The notes: generated by a model from the sequence alone, not told the origin. Counted from the stretch's first letter, positions 25,675 through 34,111 are shown. The stretch is 64,000 nt of DNA from JBBDXS01 sp040902195 (GCA_040902195.1 JBBDXS010000010.1:1-64000), one strand, 5' to 3'. Translations and numbers: made by a program.

Positions 25675-26142
25675 TTAGGCCGAAAGCGCGCTCGGAAAGC
25701 GCGTCTCAAAGTCGAGAATCCCCACCCACTCCGGGCGGACGACGATGCGTCCCATCTCGGATACCATCGAGGCGACCTGCTCGACCCAGGCCTTTCCTTG
25801 CTCTTCGCCGAAGTAGCGCCTCGCCGCCGCGACGTACTCAGGAGCGATTCCCTTCACCATCTCGACCCGCGCCTTGCCGCGGACTAACAACACCTTGTGT
25901 GGGAAGTCCGTGCCATCGATCGTCAGCGCGACCTTGGGGTTCTTTGCGAGCGCCCTCAGCTTCGGCGCTTTAGGTGGCGATGCCAGGACGAATTCGCTTC
26001 CGTTCCAGTGGAACCAGATCGGCACGACCCGGGGCGTGCCGTCGAGCCAGTTGTACGCCAGCCGCGCGGGGATCGTAGACGTCAGCAGCCCCTCGGCGAC
26101 GGGGTCTTGGAGCAGCGCGAGGTCACCTTGCTTATCGGCCAT
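25675..26142 (-). CDS. PPOX-class (pyridoxamine oxidase-fold) flavin/F420 protein
   Basis: 155 residues. The split-barrel pattern is clear: GLLTSTIPARLAYNWLDGTPRVVPIWFHW, then KAPKLRALAKNPKVALTIDG. These proteins bind FMN, F420 or heme. Its place between a thiolase-like gene and DinB suggests a redox step in the same pathway (inference). Confidence 0.85.
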   Translation of the reverse strand: MADKQGDLALLQDPVAEGLLTSTIPARLAYNWLDGTPRVVPIWFHWNGSEFVLASPPKAPKLRALAKNPKVALTIDGTDFPHKVLLVRGKARVEMVKGIAPEYVAAARRYFGEEQGKAWVEQVASMVSEMGRIVVRPEWVGILDFETRFPSALSA

Positions 26143-26175
26143 TGCGATTCCTCTCCTCTTCGCGCGAATCGTCGC

Positions 26176-27363
26176 TCATGCCGGGTGCGGGCTTAGCACC
26201 AGCGTGCTGTGATGATCGAGGATGCCGCCGTTGCCCGTCACCAGTACGACATCGTGCTTCGGCGCCTGGCGCTCGCCGCCCTGGCCGCGCGTCTGGATCA
26301 CGCCCTCCGAAAGCGGCGTCATGCCCCACATGTAATAGCCCGAGAGCTGCCCGCCGCCGGTGTTCGTTGGCAGCGCGCCGCCCGGCCCGAGCTTCCCGTC
26401 GGCGACGAACGGGCCGCCTTCGCCCTTCGCGCAGAAGCCGTAGTCCTCCAGCGTGACGAGGACGGTGTAGGTATAGCAATCGTACACCTGGCAGACATCG
26501 ATGTCCTTAACGCCGATACCGGCCATCGAGAACGCGCGCTCCTTCGCGATAGGCGCGCCGGTCTTCGTCTCGACATCCCAGCCCTTGCGCCGTAGATCCC
26601 CCGGGTGCCCCTGCCCCATCCCCCAGATGTACGCGGGAGGCTGCTTGAGGTCCTTCGCGCGGTCCGCAGACGAGACGACAACCGCGACCCCACCGTTCGA
26701 GACGAGGCAGCAGTCAAGCAGGTGGAACGGCTCGGCGATCCAACGCGACGCGTGGTAGTCCTCCAGCGTCATCGGCTCGCGCTGCTGCGCGATCGGATTC
26801 ATCGTCGCCCACTGACGTTCGGCGACCGCGACGGCGCCGAGGTGGTCGCTCGTCGTGCCGTACATGCCCATATGCCGGCGCGCCGCCATCGCGTAGTGGG
26901 CGTTGACGCCAAACAACCCGAACGCCGTGTAGAGGCCTCGCATGCCCTGCGGCTGCATACCCGCCATCGCGCCGCCATAAGCCGCGCCCCCGCCCCGCCC
27001 CTCGCGCAGCGGCGCGTCGGCGAACACGCAGACGACGTTGTTCGCCATGCCGTGCGCGATCGACAACGCCGCGTACTGCACCATCATGCTCGCGGTCGCG
27101 CCGCCGGCATTCATACTCGAGAGCAGGCGCAGGTCCGTCAGGCCGAGGTGGTTCTGGAGATCGATTCCGCCCAGCCCGGGAAGCGGCGTGACGCCCTGGT
27201 TCACGAGCAGGCCGTCGATCTCGTCCTTACGCAGGCCCGAGTCTTCGATCGCGAGCTTGACCGCCTCGCACGCGAACCAGGCCGCGTCGTGTCCGTAGAC
27301 GCGGCCCTGCTCCGTGATCCCGAGGCCGGAGATGGCGGCTTTGCCTTTGAGGTCGTTGTCCAT
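26176..27363 (-). CDS. Thiolase-like protein (SCP-x / aldolase-partner type)
   Basis: 395 residues with a thiolase fold: start GKAAISGLGITEQGRVYG, then VYDCYTYTVLVTLEDYGFC and NTGGGQLSGYYMWGM. The usual nucleophile position reads SSMNAGGATAS with no Cys, as in lipid-transfer-protein thiolases that work as retro-aldolases with a DUF35 partner in steroid side-chain degradation. A DUF35 gene lies four genes downstream in this operon. First gene of the 27363-23378 operon, with gaps of 33, 10, 9, 2 and -4 bases. Confidence 0.88.
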   Translation of the reverse strand: MDNDLKGKAAISGLGITEQGRVYGHDAAWFACEAVKLAIEDSGLRKDEIDGLLVNQGVTPLPGLGGIDLQNHLGLTDLRLLSSMNAGGATASMMVQYAALSIAHGMANNVVCVFADAPLREGRGGGAAYGGAMAGMQPQGMRGLYTAFGLFGVNAHYAMAARRHMGMYGTTSDHLGAVAVAERQWATMNPIAQQREPMTLEDYHASRWIAEPFHLLDCCLVSNGGVAVVVSSADRAKDLKQPPAYIWGMGQGHPGDLRRKGWDVETKTGAPIAKERAFSMAGIGVKDIDVCQVYDCYTYTVLVTLEDYGFCAKGEGGPFVADGKLGPGGALPTNTGGGQLSGYYMWGMTPLSEGVIQTRGQGGERQAPKHDVVLVTGNGGILDHHSTLVLSPHPA

Positions 27364-27466
27364 AGGGCGCTTTAGCCGCCCTATGGTACACGCTTCGCGA
27401 AGGGCGGTGCCACCCTGGTTGCGAAGGAGGGCCTGGGAGCGCGTGTTGGCGCTATCGTGTTCGTGG

Positions 27467-28825
27467 CTAGGGCAGAATAACGTCCGACGGCGCGATCTGC
27501 CCGGGCTCCTCGAATACGTCGAGGGCCTGAGGGAGGTCCTCCCCGTGGGTGGCGATTACCATAGAGAACGACTTGTTCTGGATCCACGCTCTCCCGGTCT
27601 GGTCCGCCGACTGCCAGCTAACGATCTGCCCCGACGGATCGAGCACGTCCGGCGTGTCATCGATGCGCCGTACAACGTCGCCGAAGAGTTGGTAGAAGTC
27701 CCGTGCCTCATCGCTGCTATCCCAGAAGAGCGAGATCTGGAGCAGGACGTGGCCTTCCGCGTCGTCGTTCGAGTACAACCGGATCCGTCCGCCGCCCCAG
27801 CCGTCCGCCGCGCGCGCCGAAGCGGAGTCTTCATTCGTATTGGCGTAAAGCCAGTTGTACACATCGAACTCGCCGAACAGCGCATCCGTTTGCTCCCTCC
27901 AGCCAGAGCCCAGGTCTCCCGAGTAGTCCTCAGACTTCAGCGCTATCGCCTCTTCACCCTGCGTGTACTTTGACGGGTGCATGATCTGCTCTTCGGTCCG
28001 AGGCGGGTCCTCCCAGGCGCGGTTCACTTCATCCCACCCGCCTTGCTGGTACAGATAGCCGACGAAATCCCCGCCGTACTGGTACGGAAACGAGAAGTAG
28101 CGCTGGAACGCCGGCGGGATCGGCGGGCCCTCTGCCGCACTTCCGGGATCGTTGTCGAACTCATCGAAGCCGCCTTCGTCATCCCTGTTGAAGACGTATA
28201 GCCCCTCGGCGAAGGTGGCATCGCCCTCGACGAGCGCTTCGATCGTCTCCCTGTACTCCGTGTTGGCCCGGTCCTCTTCTTCCTGGTCCGCCAGCTCGCC
28301 GAGCTTGTTGAGATCAAAGCGCAGGTCCTGCGACGAATGGACGTACTCATGCACCAACACCGATTCGTCCAGCGCGCTTAGCTCACTCGGTGCATCGGCC
28401 ACGAGCACCATCTTATTCTCATCCGGATCGTAGAAGCCAAGCGTGTCGCCACCATAGAACGTAGTGATAATGTCCACTAAGTCGTCGTCAGGGCCAATCA
28501 TTCCGAGAAGCCGGTATGCCGTATTGAAGGCCTCGAAGTCGGCGAGGTCCTCGTCGGTAATGTCCGCTGTGGACTCGAAGTAGTAGGCCTGGAGTTGCTG
28601 GCGCGTCAGCGACCCTTGCTCAATCTCGTCGTTCACGTCCAACTCGCGAGCATCTGCCGCCTGGTCGGCAAGGCTCTCGAGCTGAGACGCGAGATCAGCA
28701 CTGAAGGGAGTTAGGGGAGGAAGCTCTACGCCGCCATTGCCACCACCACCGCGAGTACACGCGGTGAGCATCACCGCCACGAACAGGACCAGGCCCAGAC
28801 CGATTCGTCTGCCCATTGCGGCCAC
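27467..28825 (-). CDS. Lipoprotein with gluzincin-type metalloprotease motif
   Basis: 452 residues. Lipid-Cys 23 (LTAC). HEYVH at 159-163 and ETIEALVEGDA (Glu200) give the HExxH plus downstream Glu of gluzincin zinc peptidases. The rest is helical and acidic; no close family is recognised. It is divergent from the lipoprotein gene at 28894, about 70 bases apart. Probably an exported, membrane-tethered peptidase; substrate unknown. Confidence 0.82.
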   Translation of the reverse strand: MAAMGRRIGLGLVLFVAVMLTACTRGGGGNGGVELPPLTPFSADLASQLESLADQAADARELDVNDEIEQGSLTRQQLQAYYFESTADITDEDLADFEAFNTAYRLLGMIGPDDDLVDIITTFYGGDTLGFYDPDENKMVLVADAPSELSALDESVLVHEYVHSSQDLRFDLNKLGELADQEEEDRANTEYRETIEALVEGDATFAEGLYVFNRDDEGGFDEFDNDPGSAAEGPPIPPAFQRYFSFPYQYGGDFVGYLYQQGGWDEVNRAWEDPPRTEEQIMHPSKYTQGEEAIALKSEDYSGDLGSGWREQTDALFGEFDVYNWLYANTNEDSASARAADGWGGGRIRLYSNDDAEGHVLLQISLFWDSSDEARDFYQLFGDVVRRIDDTPDVLDPSGQIVSWQSADQTGRAWIQNKSFSMVIATHGEDLPQALDVFEEPGQIAPSDVILP

Positions 28826-28893
28826 TCTGCATCATCCGGCCATTACGGGCAACTGCATCGGGTTTCGGACGCTTTGCAGTAAGATCGGGCGGT

Positions 28894-29676
28894 ATGGCAC
28901 GCCTCCTCCTACTCGTCACCTTCGCGACGCTCGTCCTCGTAGCGTGTATCCCGCGTCCCGAGAAGCAGGTCGACTACCTAGAGCTGCCGGAGACGGTCGT
29001 CGTGCAAATGGACGTGGCGGGCGGCTTTCTCTTTCCGGTTCATGACTTGCCGGAGTTCACCCTCTATGGCGATGGCACACTGCTCCTGGCCGTGGAGTCG
29101 GACGAGCACAGAATCGTCCAAGCGCACCTCTCAAGGGGCGCGATCCAGGACCTGTTGGAGTTCATCGAGAAAACCGGCTTCTTCAACTTCTCATACGAAC
29201 AGCCCGAGCTGCCCGTCACCGACGTACCAACGACGTATTTCTACGTCAACACGCGTGAGGCCGCCAATGCGGTATCAGCGTACGCGCTCGGCATGGACGC
29301 CCCCGAGGGCGACGAGTGGGAACAATTTCGCCGCCTCGCCACCATTGCAGCCGAATTAGAGGATGTCGCATCGCGCGTTGAAACCGAGTCGTACACGCCC
29401 GCGACTGGTCAGCTAGAAATCCGTCCGCTGGCAGAAGACGTTATCGCCAGCGAAGCGTGGCCCTTCCCGCAGATCGATATAGTAAGGGCCGCGCCGAACG
29501 GACCCGCAACGTATGATCTGGACGAACAAGAACTCATCGATATGGGGCTGGAGCACCCCACCGCGACAATGTGCTGGTGCCCGGTCGAGTACGGTGGCGG
29601 CGTGTTTAACGTGCGCTACCGCCCGGTCCTGCCCTACGAGGCCAACTTCCCGGAGTTCGACGCCCCTACGTCGTAA
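28894..29676 (+). CDS. Lipoprotein of unknown function
   Basis: 260 residues from the ATG at 28894; an earlier in-frame ATG would spoil the lipoprotein signal (LVLVAC, Cys 18). Mixed alpha/beta, with FTLYGDGTLLLAVES and CWCPVEYGGGVFNVRYRP near the end. TAAGAT some 14 bases before the ATG may be a -10 box with almost no leader. No family recognised. Confidence 0.75.
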   Translation: MARLLLLVTFATLVLVACIPRPEKQVDYLELPETVVVQMDVAGGFLFPVHDLPEFTLYGDGTLLLAVESDEHRIVQAHLSRGAIQDLLEFIEKTGFFNFSYEQPELPVTDVPTTYFYVNTREAANAVSAYALGMDAPEGDEWEQFRRLATIAAELEDVASRVETESYTPATGQLEIRPLAEDVIASEAWPFPQIDIVRAAPNGPATYDLDEQELIDMGLEHPTATMCWCPVEYGGGVFNVRYRPVLPYEANFPEFDAPTS

Positions 29677-29893
29677 GGGCCCCCGCGCGTGTCCGCCAGC
29701 GCTGCAGCGCGACCAGCGACCAGACCGCCTCGACCGCGCCGAGCGGCCACGCGCCCTGCAAGAAGCCATACACGGACGATGCGGCGCAGGCCGCCGCGAA
29801 GGCGAGCACGAAGCCGTGCGCCCGCGTTTCGAGAGCGTAGAAAAGGAGCATGGCGCTGACGGCCACGAGCCCGTAGAGCGTAAGCGCGCTCAT
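29666..29893 (-). CDS. Small membrane protein, last gene of arsenic operon
   Basis: 75 residues with two or three hydrophobic segments (5-22, 28-45, 48-63). Its ATG overlaps the preceding stop by 4 bases (ATGA), so it is coupled to the E-CC protein and ArsM. No family recognised. Confidence 0.65.
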   Translation of the reverse strand: MSALTLYGLVAVSAMLLFYALETRAHGFVLAFAAACAASSVYGFLQGAWPLGAVEAVWSLVALQRWRTRAGALTT

Positions 29894-30201
29894 GAGATCG
29901 TGAACATCGCTTCGAGCACGTCGATCTGCTGCGGCTGCGCACCGACGATGAGGCGCAGTGTGCCGTTTTGTGTCTCGACCGTCCAGCTCAGCGTCGAGCA
30001 GCAGTCGCGCTCCGCCGCGGCGAACGCCTCGACAACGCGTTGCGCTGACGGATCGAACGAGACGGCGAGCTTGCGCTCGCCGTCTCGTTTCACGTTCAGT
30101 GCTGCCTTCGCTACCGCGTCGATGCCGGGCGCGCCGAGAGGGCGTAGCTCGAACTCGCAGGCGAGGACGTCCAACACGTCCTTATCTGCTTCGCGGGTCA
30201 T
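29890..30201 (-). CDS. Small protein with ERDCC motif next to ArsM
   Basis: 103 residues. The segment FAAAERDCCSTLSW (Cys67, Cys68) recalls the E--CCPF motif of small domains in mercury and arsenic resistance genes, here after FDPSAQRVVEAF. It shares a base with the arsM stop (TAATG). A metalloid-binding or delivery role for ArsM is a reasonable inference; no activity is known to me. Confidence 0.7.
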   Translation of the reverse strand: MTREADKDVLDVLACEFELRPLGAPGIDAVAKAALNVKRDGERKLAVSFDPSAQRVVEAFAAAERDCCSTLSWTVETQNGTLRLIVGAQPQQIDVLEAMFTIS

Positions 30202-31010
30202 TAGCAGCAGCCTGTCGCGGCTGGCCTCGTCGCCGTGATGTAGGCGCTCGCCCAGCCGCCCTTATTCGGCTCGCCCGCGAACTTCGTGTCGATGTCCGAG
30301 AAGCCCGCTGCGCGCAGCTTGGCCGTGTACTCATCGACGAGTAGCGCGCCCGCGACGCAGCCCGCCCAGCTCTCGAGGTCCGAGCGTTCCGCAGCCGTCG
30401 GCTCGCGCGTCCAGACGATGTCTGACACGCGCATGCGGCCGCCCGGCTTAAGCACGCGGAACGACTCGCCGAAGACGGCGTCTTTGTCCGGCGAGAGGTT
30501 GATCACGCAGTTCGAGACGATCACGTCGAACGTCGCGTCCGGCAGCGGCATCGATTCCATCTCGCCCTTCCGGAACTCGACGTTCGTCGCGCCGACCTTC
30601 TTGAGGTTGCGCTGTGCCAGCTCGAGCATGTCGTCGGTCATGTCGAGGCCGACGACGCGCCCCTCCGGCCCGACGGCCTGCGCCGCCAGGAAGCAATCGA
30701 GGCCGCTGCCGCTGCCGAGGTCGAGCACGGCCTCGCCGGCGCGCAGCTCGGCGATCGCGGTCGGGTTGCCACAGCCGAGCGACATGGCGCTGGCGTCCTC
30801 GGGCAGCGCGCCGAGCTGCTGTTCTGAGTAGAGCTTCTCGGCCCACGAGGACGTCTCTTTCGTCGTCGACTCGCTCGGGCCGCAACACGACGCGTCCTCG
30901 CCGACGGCGGCTACCGCGATCGTCTCCGTCTTCTTGAGCTGCTCTCGCGCGCGCGATCCGTAGTGCTGCGAAACCGCGCCTTTGATCTCTTCCGCTGTCC
31001 TCTCCGTCAT
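30201..31010 (-). CDS. arsM: Arsenite methyltransferase
   Basis: 269 residues, class I SAM methyltransferase fold (VLDLGSGSGLDCFLAA; VVGLDMTDDMLELA). The arsenite-binding cysteines of ArsM are present: Cys42-Cys43 (ASCCGPS), Cys168 (SNCVINL) and Cys218 (WAGCVAGA). The protein ends in CC (268-269). It methylates As(III) in the cytoplasm using thiols. It is preceded by a PadR-type regulator with extra Cys, and a hairpin (31041-31062) lies between the two genes. Confidence 0.95.
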   Translation of the reverse strand: MTERTAEEIKGAVSQHYGSRAREQLKKTETIAVAAVGEDASCCGPSESTTKETSSWAEKLYSEQQLGALPEDASAMSLGCGNPTAIAELRAGEAVLDLGSGSGLDCFLAAQAVGPEGRVVGLDMTDDMLELAQRNLKKVGATNVEFRKGEMESMPLPDATFDVIVSNCVINLSPDKDAVFGESFRVLKPGGRMRVSDIVWTREPTAAERSDLESWAGCVAGALLVDEYTAKLRAAGFSDIDTKFAGEPNKGGWASAYITATRPAATGCC

Positions 31011-31040
31011 CGTTCCGCTCCTTTCGAGAAAGCCTCGTAG

Positions 31041-31062
31041 GGACAGACCTTCAGGTCTGTCC
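31041..31062 (-). repeat. Perfect hairpin between padR-type gene and arsM
   Basis: GGACAGACCT-TC-AGGTCTGTCC: a 10-bp stem with a 2-base loop, framed by GTAG and CCTAC. It is a sister of the hairpin at 21103-21124. Inside the operon it could lower or stabilise the distal transcript. Confidence 0.6.
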
Positions 31063-31066
31063 TGCC

Positions 31067-31471
31067 CTACACCGGCGCTTCTTCCAGCTCTTGAGTTGCA
31101 GCAATCGCCAGCCCCGCTTCAACTGCCTCGCGCAGGCCCGGTAGCACCGCGCCCCATACCGCTGCCGCCGCTCGATAGGCCTGGCGACCCCGGTCCGTTA
31201 GCTCACAGACGTTTCGCTGGCGCTGGCCCTGCCACTCGGACGTGCAGACGATGTAGCCACCTGCGCTTAGCTCCTTGATGGCCGGGTAGATCATTGCGTC
31301 AGTCGGCTCGCAGCAGCCGTCGCAGCCCTGCGTGATGGCGCGGGCCAGGTCGTAGCCGTGGCGAGGCCGCTCGTGCAGCGCGGCGAGGACGAGGAATCGA
31401 TTCAGCCCGCGGCTCGCGAGCAGCCGCCAGTACGTCTTGTCCGTCAGGTCCCGTTCGATGAGCTCAGCCAT
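31067..31471 (-). CDS. PadR-family regulator with Cys cluster, probable arsenic sensor
   Basis: 134 residues from the ATG at 31471 (GGGAG upstream); a longer reading to 31516 would merely translate the operator repeats. The winged helix is PadR-like: LNRFLVLAALHERPRHGYDL, then DAMIYPAIKELSAGGYI, wing and LTDRGRQAYR. Cys50, Cys53 and Cys54 (GCDGCCEP) sit right before the DNA-recognition helix, with Cys76 and Cys89 nearby. A thiol cluster there, upstream of arsM, suggests As(III) binding that releases DNA, as ArsR proteins do in another fold. This is inference from position and sequence. Confidence 0.85.
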   Translation of the reverse strand: MAELIERDLTDKTYWRLLASRGLNRFLVLAALHERPRHGYDLARAITQGCDGCCEPTDAMIYPAIKELSAGGYIVCTSEWQGQRQRNVCELTDRGRQAYRAAAAVWGAVLPGLREAVEAGLAIAATQELEEAPV

Positions 31472-31509
31472 ACCTATGCTCCCGATACCTATGTACCATA
31501 TACCTAGGT
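31470..31509 (-). promoter_or_regulatory. Iterated operator: three direct repeats at 15-bp spacing
   Basis: ATACCTATG begins at 31470 and again at 31485, and ATACCTAGG begins at 31500: exact 15-base spacing. The last copy extends into the palindrome TACCTAGGTA. The block overlaps the start of the PadR-type gene, so a repressor bound here would block its own promoter. Spacing of 15 bases is about one and a half turns, so successive copies face alternate sides of the helix. Confidence 0.7.
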
Positions 31510-31611
31510 AGAGCATATATCACGACCGCCGCCTTGGCAAGTCGTATGAGCACCTCCTACGTGAGGATACAGACTTTGAGGGGGAATGAGGGCTCTAGCG
31601 CGACGGAACGC

Positions 31612-33768
31612 TCACCTCTGCTTCGAGTTCGCCAGCAAGAGGTCTTCGCGGTGGCCGTATTTCTTGAGGAAGCGATAGAAGTTGCGCTTACTGAGCCGGT
31701 CGCGTTCATCCTCCGGCGTCCGCTCCCAGTCGCGATGGGCGTGCCGCCGCAACGGCAGGCCGGCCACGATGCGGTTCTGCAGGCCGCCCTCTCGCACCGC
31801 GAAGCTGTAATCGAGATCGAGGTGGCGATAGAAGCGGAACTTCTCGTCCATCAGTCCGACGTCGCGCGCCAGCTTGCGCCGGAACGCCATCAGGTAGCCC
31901 TCGACCGCGTCGACCTCAGGCCCGGGCGCGTCCTCGAAGTCGCGCAGGTTCTCCGTATTCACGCCGAACGCGCCCGCGATGCCCGTCGAGCCGTTCTCGA
32001 GCGCCTGCGCGAGCGGCGTCAGCACGTCGCCCGCGAACTCGACGCTCGTATCGACGAGCACGACGAGCCTTCCGCGCGCGGCGAGGAGGCCCATGTTGCG
32101 CGCGGCGCCGGTGCCGACGTTGTGATCGCAGCGGATGGGACGCACGCGCGCGTCGCTTGTCGCGAGCTCCGAGAGCACCGCCCCCGTGTCGTCCGTAGAG
32201 CCGTTATCGATGGCGATGACCTCAAGCGCGTGGTCCCCGGCGTGACGCAGCGCAGCGTCCACGCAGCGCCGCAGCGCAACTGCGTCGTCGCGCGCAGTGA
32301 CGATGACGCTGAAATCGAGCGTGTCCGGCTCGTTCAACCGCGACGGCACCTCGCGCGAGGCGTGCAGCGCCGCGACCTGTGGCGGAGGCGGTTCGTACGC
32401 CGGCACCACGACCGGGCCCGCGCGCGAGTCGCGGACGTGGAAGCCCGCCGCGGCGATGCGCTCTCGCAGCCCGTCGGCTTCCGCATACGCCTGGCGCGCG
32501 CGGGCCTCCTCGCGCTCCTCTACAAGCGCGCGAACGGCCTCCGGCACTTCGCGCGCCTGCGCGAACAAGTCGAATCCGAGGACGGCGTCCCAGTCACGCA
32601 GCATACGCGCCTTGAGCGCTGCCGGCGCGTCGGAGCGGACGAGCTGCCACACGACCGAGAGCGCGCGTGGCAGATGTAGGTCCTCGGCCAGCGCCTCGGC
32701 GAAGCGCCGCTCCCATTCTGAGCCGCTTGCGCCGTTCCCGCCCACCGCCTGCGTGGCGGCGAACGCCTCCTGCCGGAGCCTGTTCAGCCCGATCGAGGCC
32801 GCCCGCAGCGATTCGAACGTAAAGTTCAGCCGCCGCCGGTAATGGACTGTCGCGCAGAGATAGCGGAACGCGAACGGATCGAAGCCGCGCGCTTGCAAGT
32901 CGGGCAGAGTGTAGACGTTACCCGTCGATTTCGCCATCTTCAGCCCGTCGACAAGGAGGTGCTGCCCGTGCACCCAGCAGCCGACGACCGGATGGCCGAG
33001 CGCGCCCTCGCTCTGGGCGATCTCGCCCTCGTGGTGGGGGAAGACGTTATCGACGCCGCCCGTGTGCAGATCGAAGCGTTCGCCGAGGTGATGCGTCGAC
33101 ATCGCGGAGCACTCGATGTGCCAGCCGGGGAAGCCGTCGCCCCAGGGGCTGGGCCACTTCATCGCGCGGCCCGGCTCGGCGGCCTTCCAGAGCGCGAAGT
33201 CGCGCGGATTGCGCTTCAGCGGATCGGCCTCCGCGCGCACGCCCTCGAGCAGCGACTCGCCGGTGTTGCCGGAGAGCTTGCCGTACTCCGGGAACGCCTC
33301 GACGTTGTAGTAAACGTTGCCGTCCACCTCGTACGCAAGGCCCTTTTTGAGCAGACGCTCCGTCATGGCGACCATCTGCTCGATATGGTCCGTTGCGCGC
33401 GGGAAGACGTGCGCAGGCTTGATGCGCAGCGACTGCTCGTCGCGCAGGAAGGAATCTGTGTACTGCTGGGCGATCTGTTGCGGCGTCTTGCCCGCCGCCA
33501 GCGCCGCGGCGAGGACCTTGTCGTCGCCTCGCTCAAGCAGCTCCTGACGCATGTGCCCGACGTCCGTAATGTTCTTGACGTGCCGTACGTCTAGCCCGGA
33601 CACCTCGAGCGTGCGGCGCAGCCAATCGGCGAGCAGATACGTCCGCAGGTTGCCGATATGAACGTCGCGGTAGACCGTGGGGCCGCAGGAGTAGATCGTC
33701 GCGCGACCCGGCTCGTTCGGCGCGAACGGCTCCTTACGTCGAGTCAGCGTGTTATAGAGTTGCAGCAC
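31612..33768 (-). CDS. cysS: Cysteinyl-tRNA synthetase fused to a family 2 glycosyltransferase
   Basis: 718 residues from GTG 33768, chosen because the next residues (LQLYNTLTRRKEPF) are where CysRS proteins begin; an ATG at 33819 would add 17 residues and overlap the upstream gene. Residues 1-470 are a full CysRS: Zn ligand CGPTVY, HIGN signature, WHIEC, PHHEGEIAQSE, and KMAKS (277-281). Residues about 485-718 are a GT-A fold glycosyltransferase: FSVIVTARDDAVALRRCVDA, EVIAIDNGSTDDTGAVL, GTGAARNMGLLAARGRLVVL, and MDEKFRFYRHLDLDYSF. The frame is unbroken across the junction. The usual DxD reads DTS. CysRS charges tRNA-Cys; the GT part probably adds a sugar to a surface polymer. The fusion is unusual. 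Confidence 0.92.
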   Translation of the reverse strand: MLQLYNTLTRRKEPFAPNEPGRATIYSCGPTVYRDVHIGNLRTYLLADWLRRTLEVSGLDVRHVKNITDVGHMRQELLERGDDKVLAAALAAGKTPQQIAQQYTDSFLRDEQSLRIKPAHVFPRATDHIEQMVAMTERLLKKGLAYEVDGNVYYNVEAFPEYGKLSGNTGESLLEGVRAEADPLKRNPRDFALWKAAEPGRAMKWPSPWGDGFPGWHIECSAMSTHHLGERFDLHTGGVDNVFPHHEGEIAQSEGALGHPVVGCWVHGQHLLVDGLKMAKSTGNVYTLPDLQARGFDPFAFRYLCATVHYRRRLNFTFESLRAASIGLNRLRQEAFAATQAVGGNGASGSEWERRFAEALAEDLHLPRALSVVWQLVRSDAPAALKARMLRDWDAVLGFDLFAQAREVPEAVRALVEEREEARARQAYAEADGLRERIAAAGFHVRDSRAGPVVVPAYEPPPPQVAALHASREVPSRLNEPDTLDFSVIVTARDDAVALRRCVDAALRHAGDHALEVIAIDNGSTDDTGAVLSELATSDARVRPIRCDHNVGTGAARNMGLLAARGRLVVLVDTSVEFAGDVLTPLAQALENGSTGIAGAFGVNTENLRDFEDAPGPEVDAVEGYLMAFRRKLARDVGLMDEKFRFYRHLDLDYSFAVREGGLQNRIVAGLPLRRHAHRDWERTPEDERDRLSKRNFYRFLKKYGHREDLLLANSKQR

Positions 33769-33785
33769 AGCTCCGCCCGAGCCGC

Positions 33786-34007
33786 CTACTGGAAGAGACA
33801 GCCCGAGTCTCCCTTCCATCCGATCTCAACCCGATCGCCTCGCAGCAGGATGGGCACCGTCACGCCCAGCCGGGACGCTTCTTCGAACCAGCGCTCTTCC
33901 TTGCGGATGTCGCGTTCCTCAAACTCGACGCCTTCTTCGACAAGCTCGCTGACCGCGCGCGCGCACGTCGAGCAGGTCGGCACGGTATAGATGATGAGCT
34001 CGGGCAT
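33786..34007 (-). CDS. Glutaredoxin-like protein
   Basis: 73 residues from the ATG at 34007 (GAGGACC upstream). Thioredoxin fold with CSTC active site (12-15, YTVPTCSTCARAV) and the cis-Pro segment VTVPILLRGDRVEIGW. Short NrdH/glutaredoxin-type thiol enzyme. It lies 17 bases before the CysRS fusion gene on the same strand. Confidence 0.85.
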   Translation of the reverse strand: MPELIIYTVPTCSTCARAVSELVEEGVEFEERDIRKEERWFEEASRLGVTVPILLRGDRVEIGWKGDSGCLFQ

Positions 34008-34081
34008 GAAGGTCCTCGATGCAGAGTCCGCCCGACATTGTAGCACTCTAAGCCGAGGGCGAGAGTACGTGGCGCACAACA

Positions 34082-34111
34082 CAAGACGCCGCCCTAACGG
34101 GCGGCGTCTTG
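34082..34111. terminator. Strong hairpin terminator
   Basis: A perfect 13-bp stem (CAAGACGCCGCCC with GGGCGGCGTCTTG) and TAAC loop, 20 bases beyond the stop of the minus-strand membrane-protein gene. It is T-rich on the plus side (TTGTTCGTTC). It probably ends the minus-strand transcript of the 34131 gene. Confidence 0.8.

Noticed and set aside
31472..31516. N-terminal extension of the PadR-type protein (MLYLGIWYIGIGSIG)
   Set aside because: It is the translation of the three operator repeats; the ATG at 31471 has GGGAG at proper spacing.
31534..32679. 381-residue plus-strand frame
   Set aside because: Shadow of the CysRS-glycosyltransferase gene; composition is Arg/Ala/His-rich with no motif.
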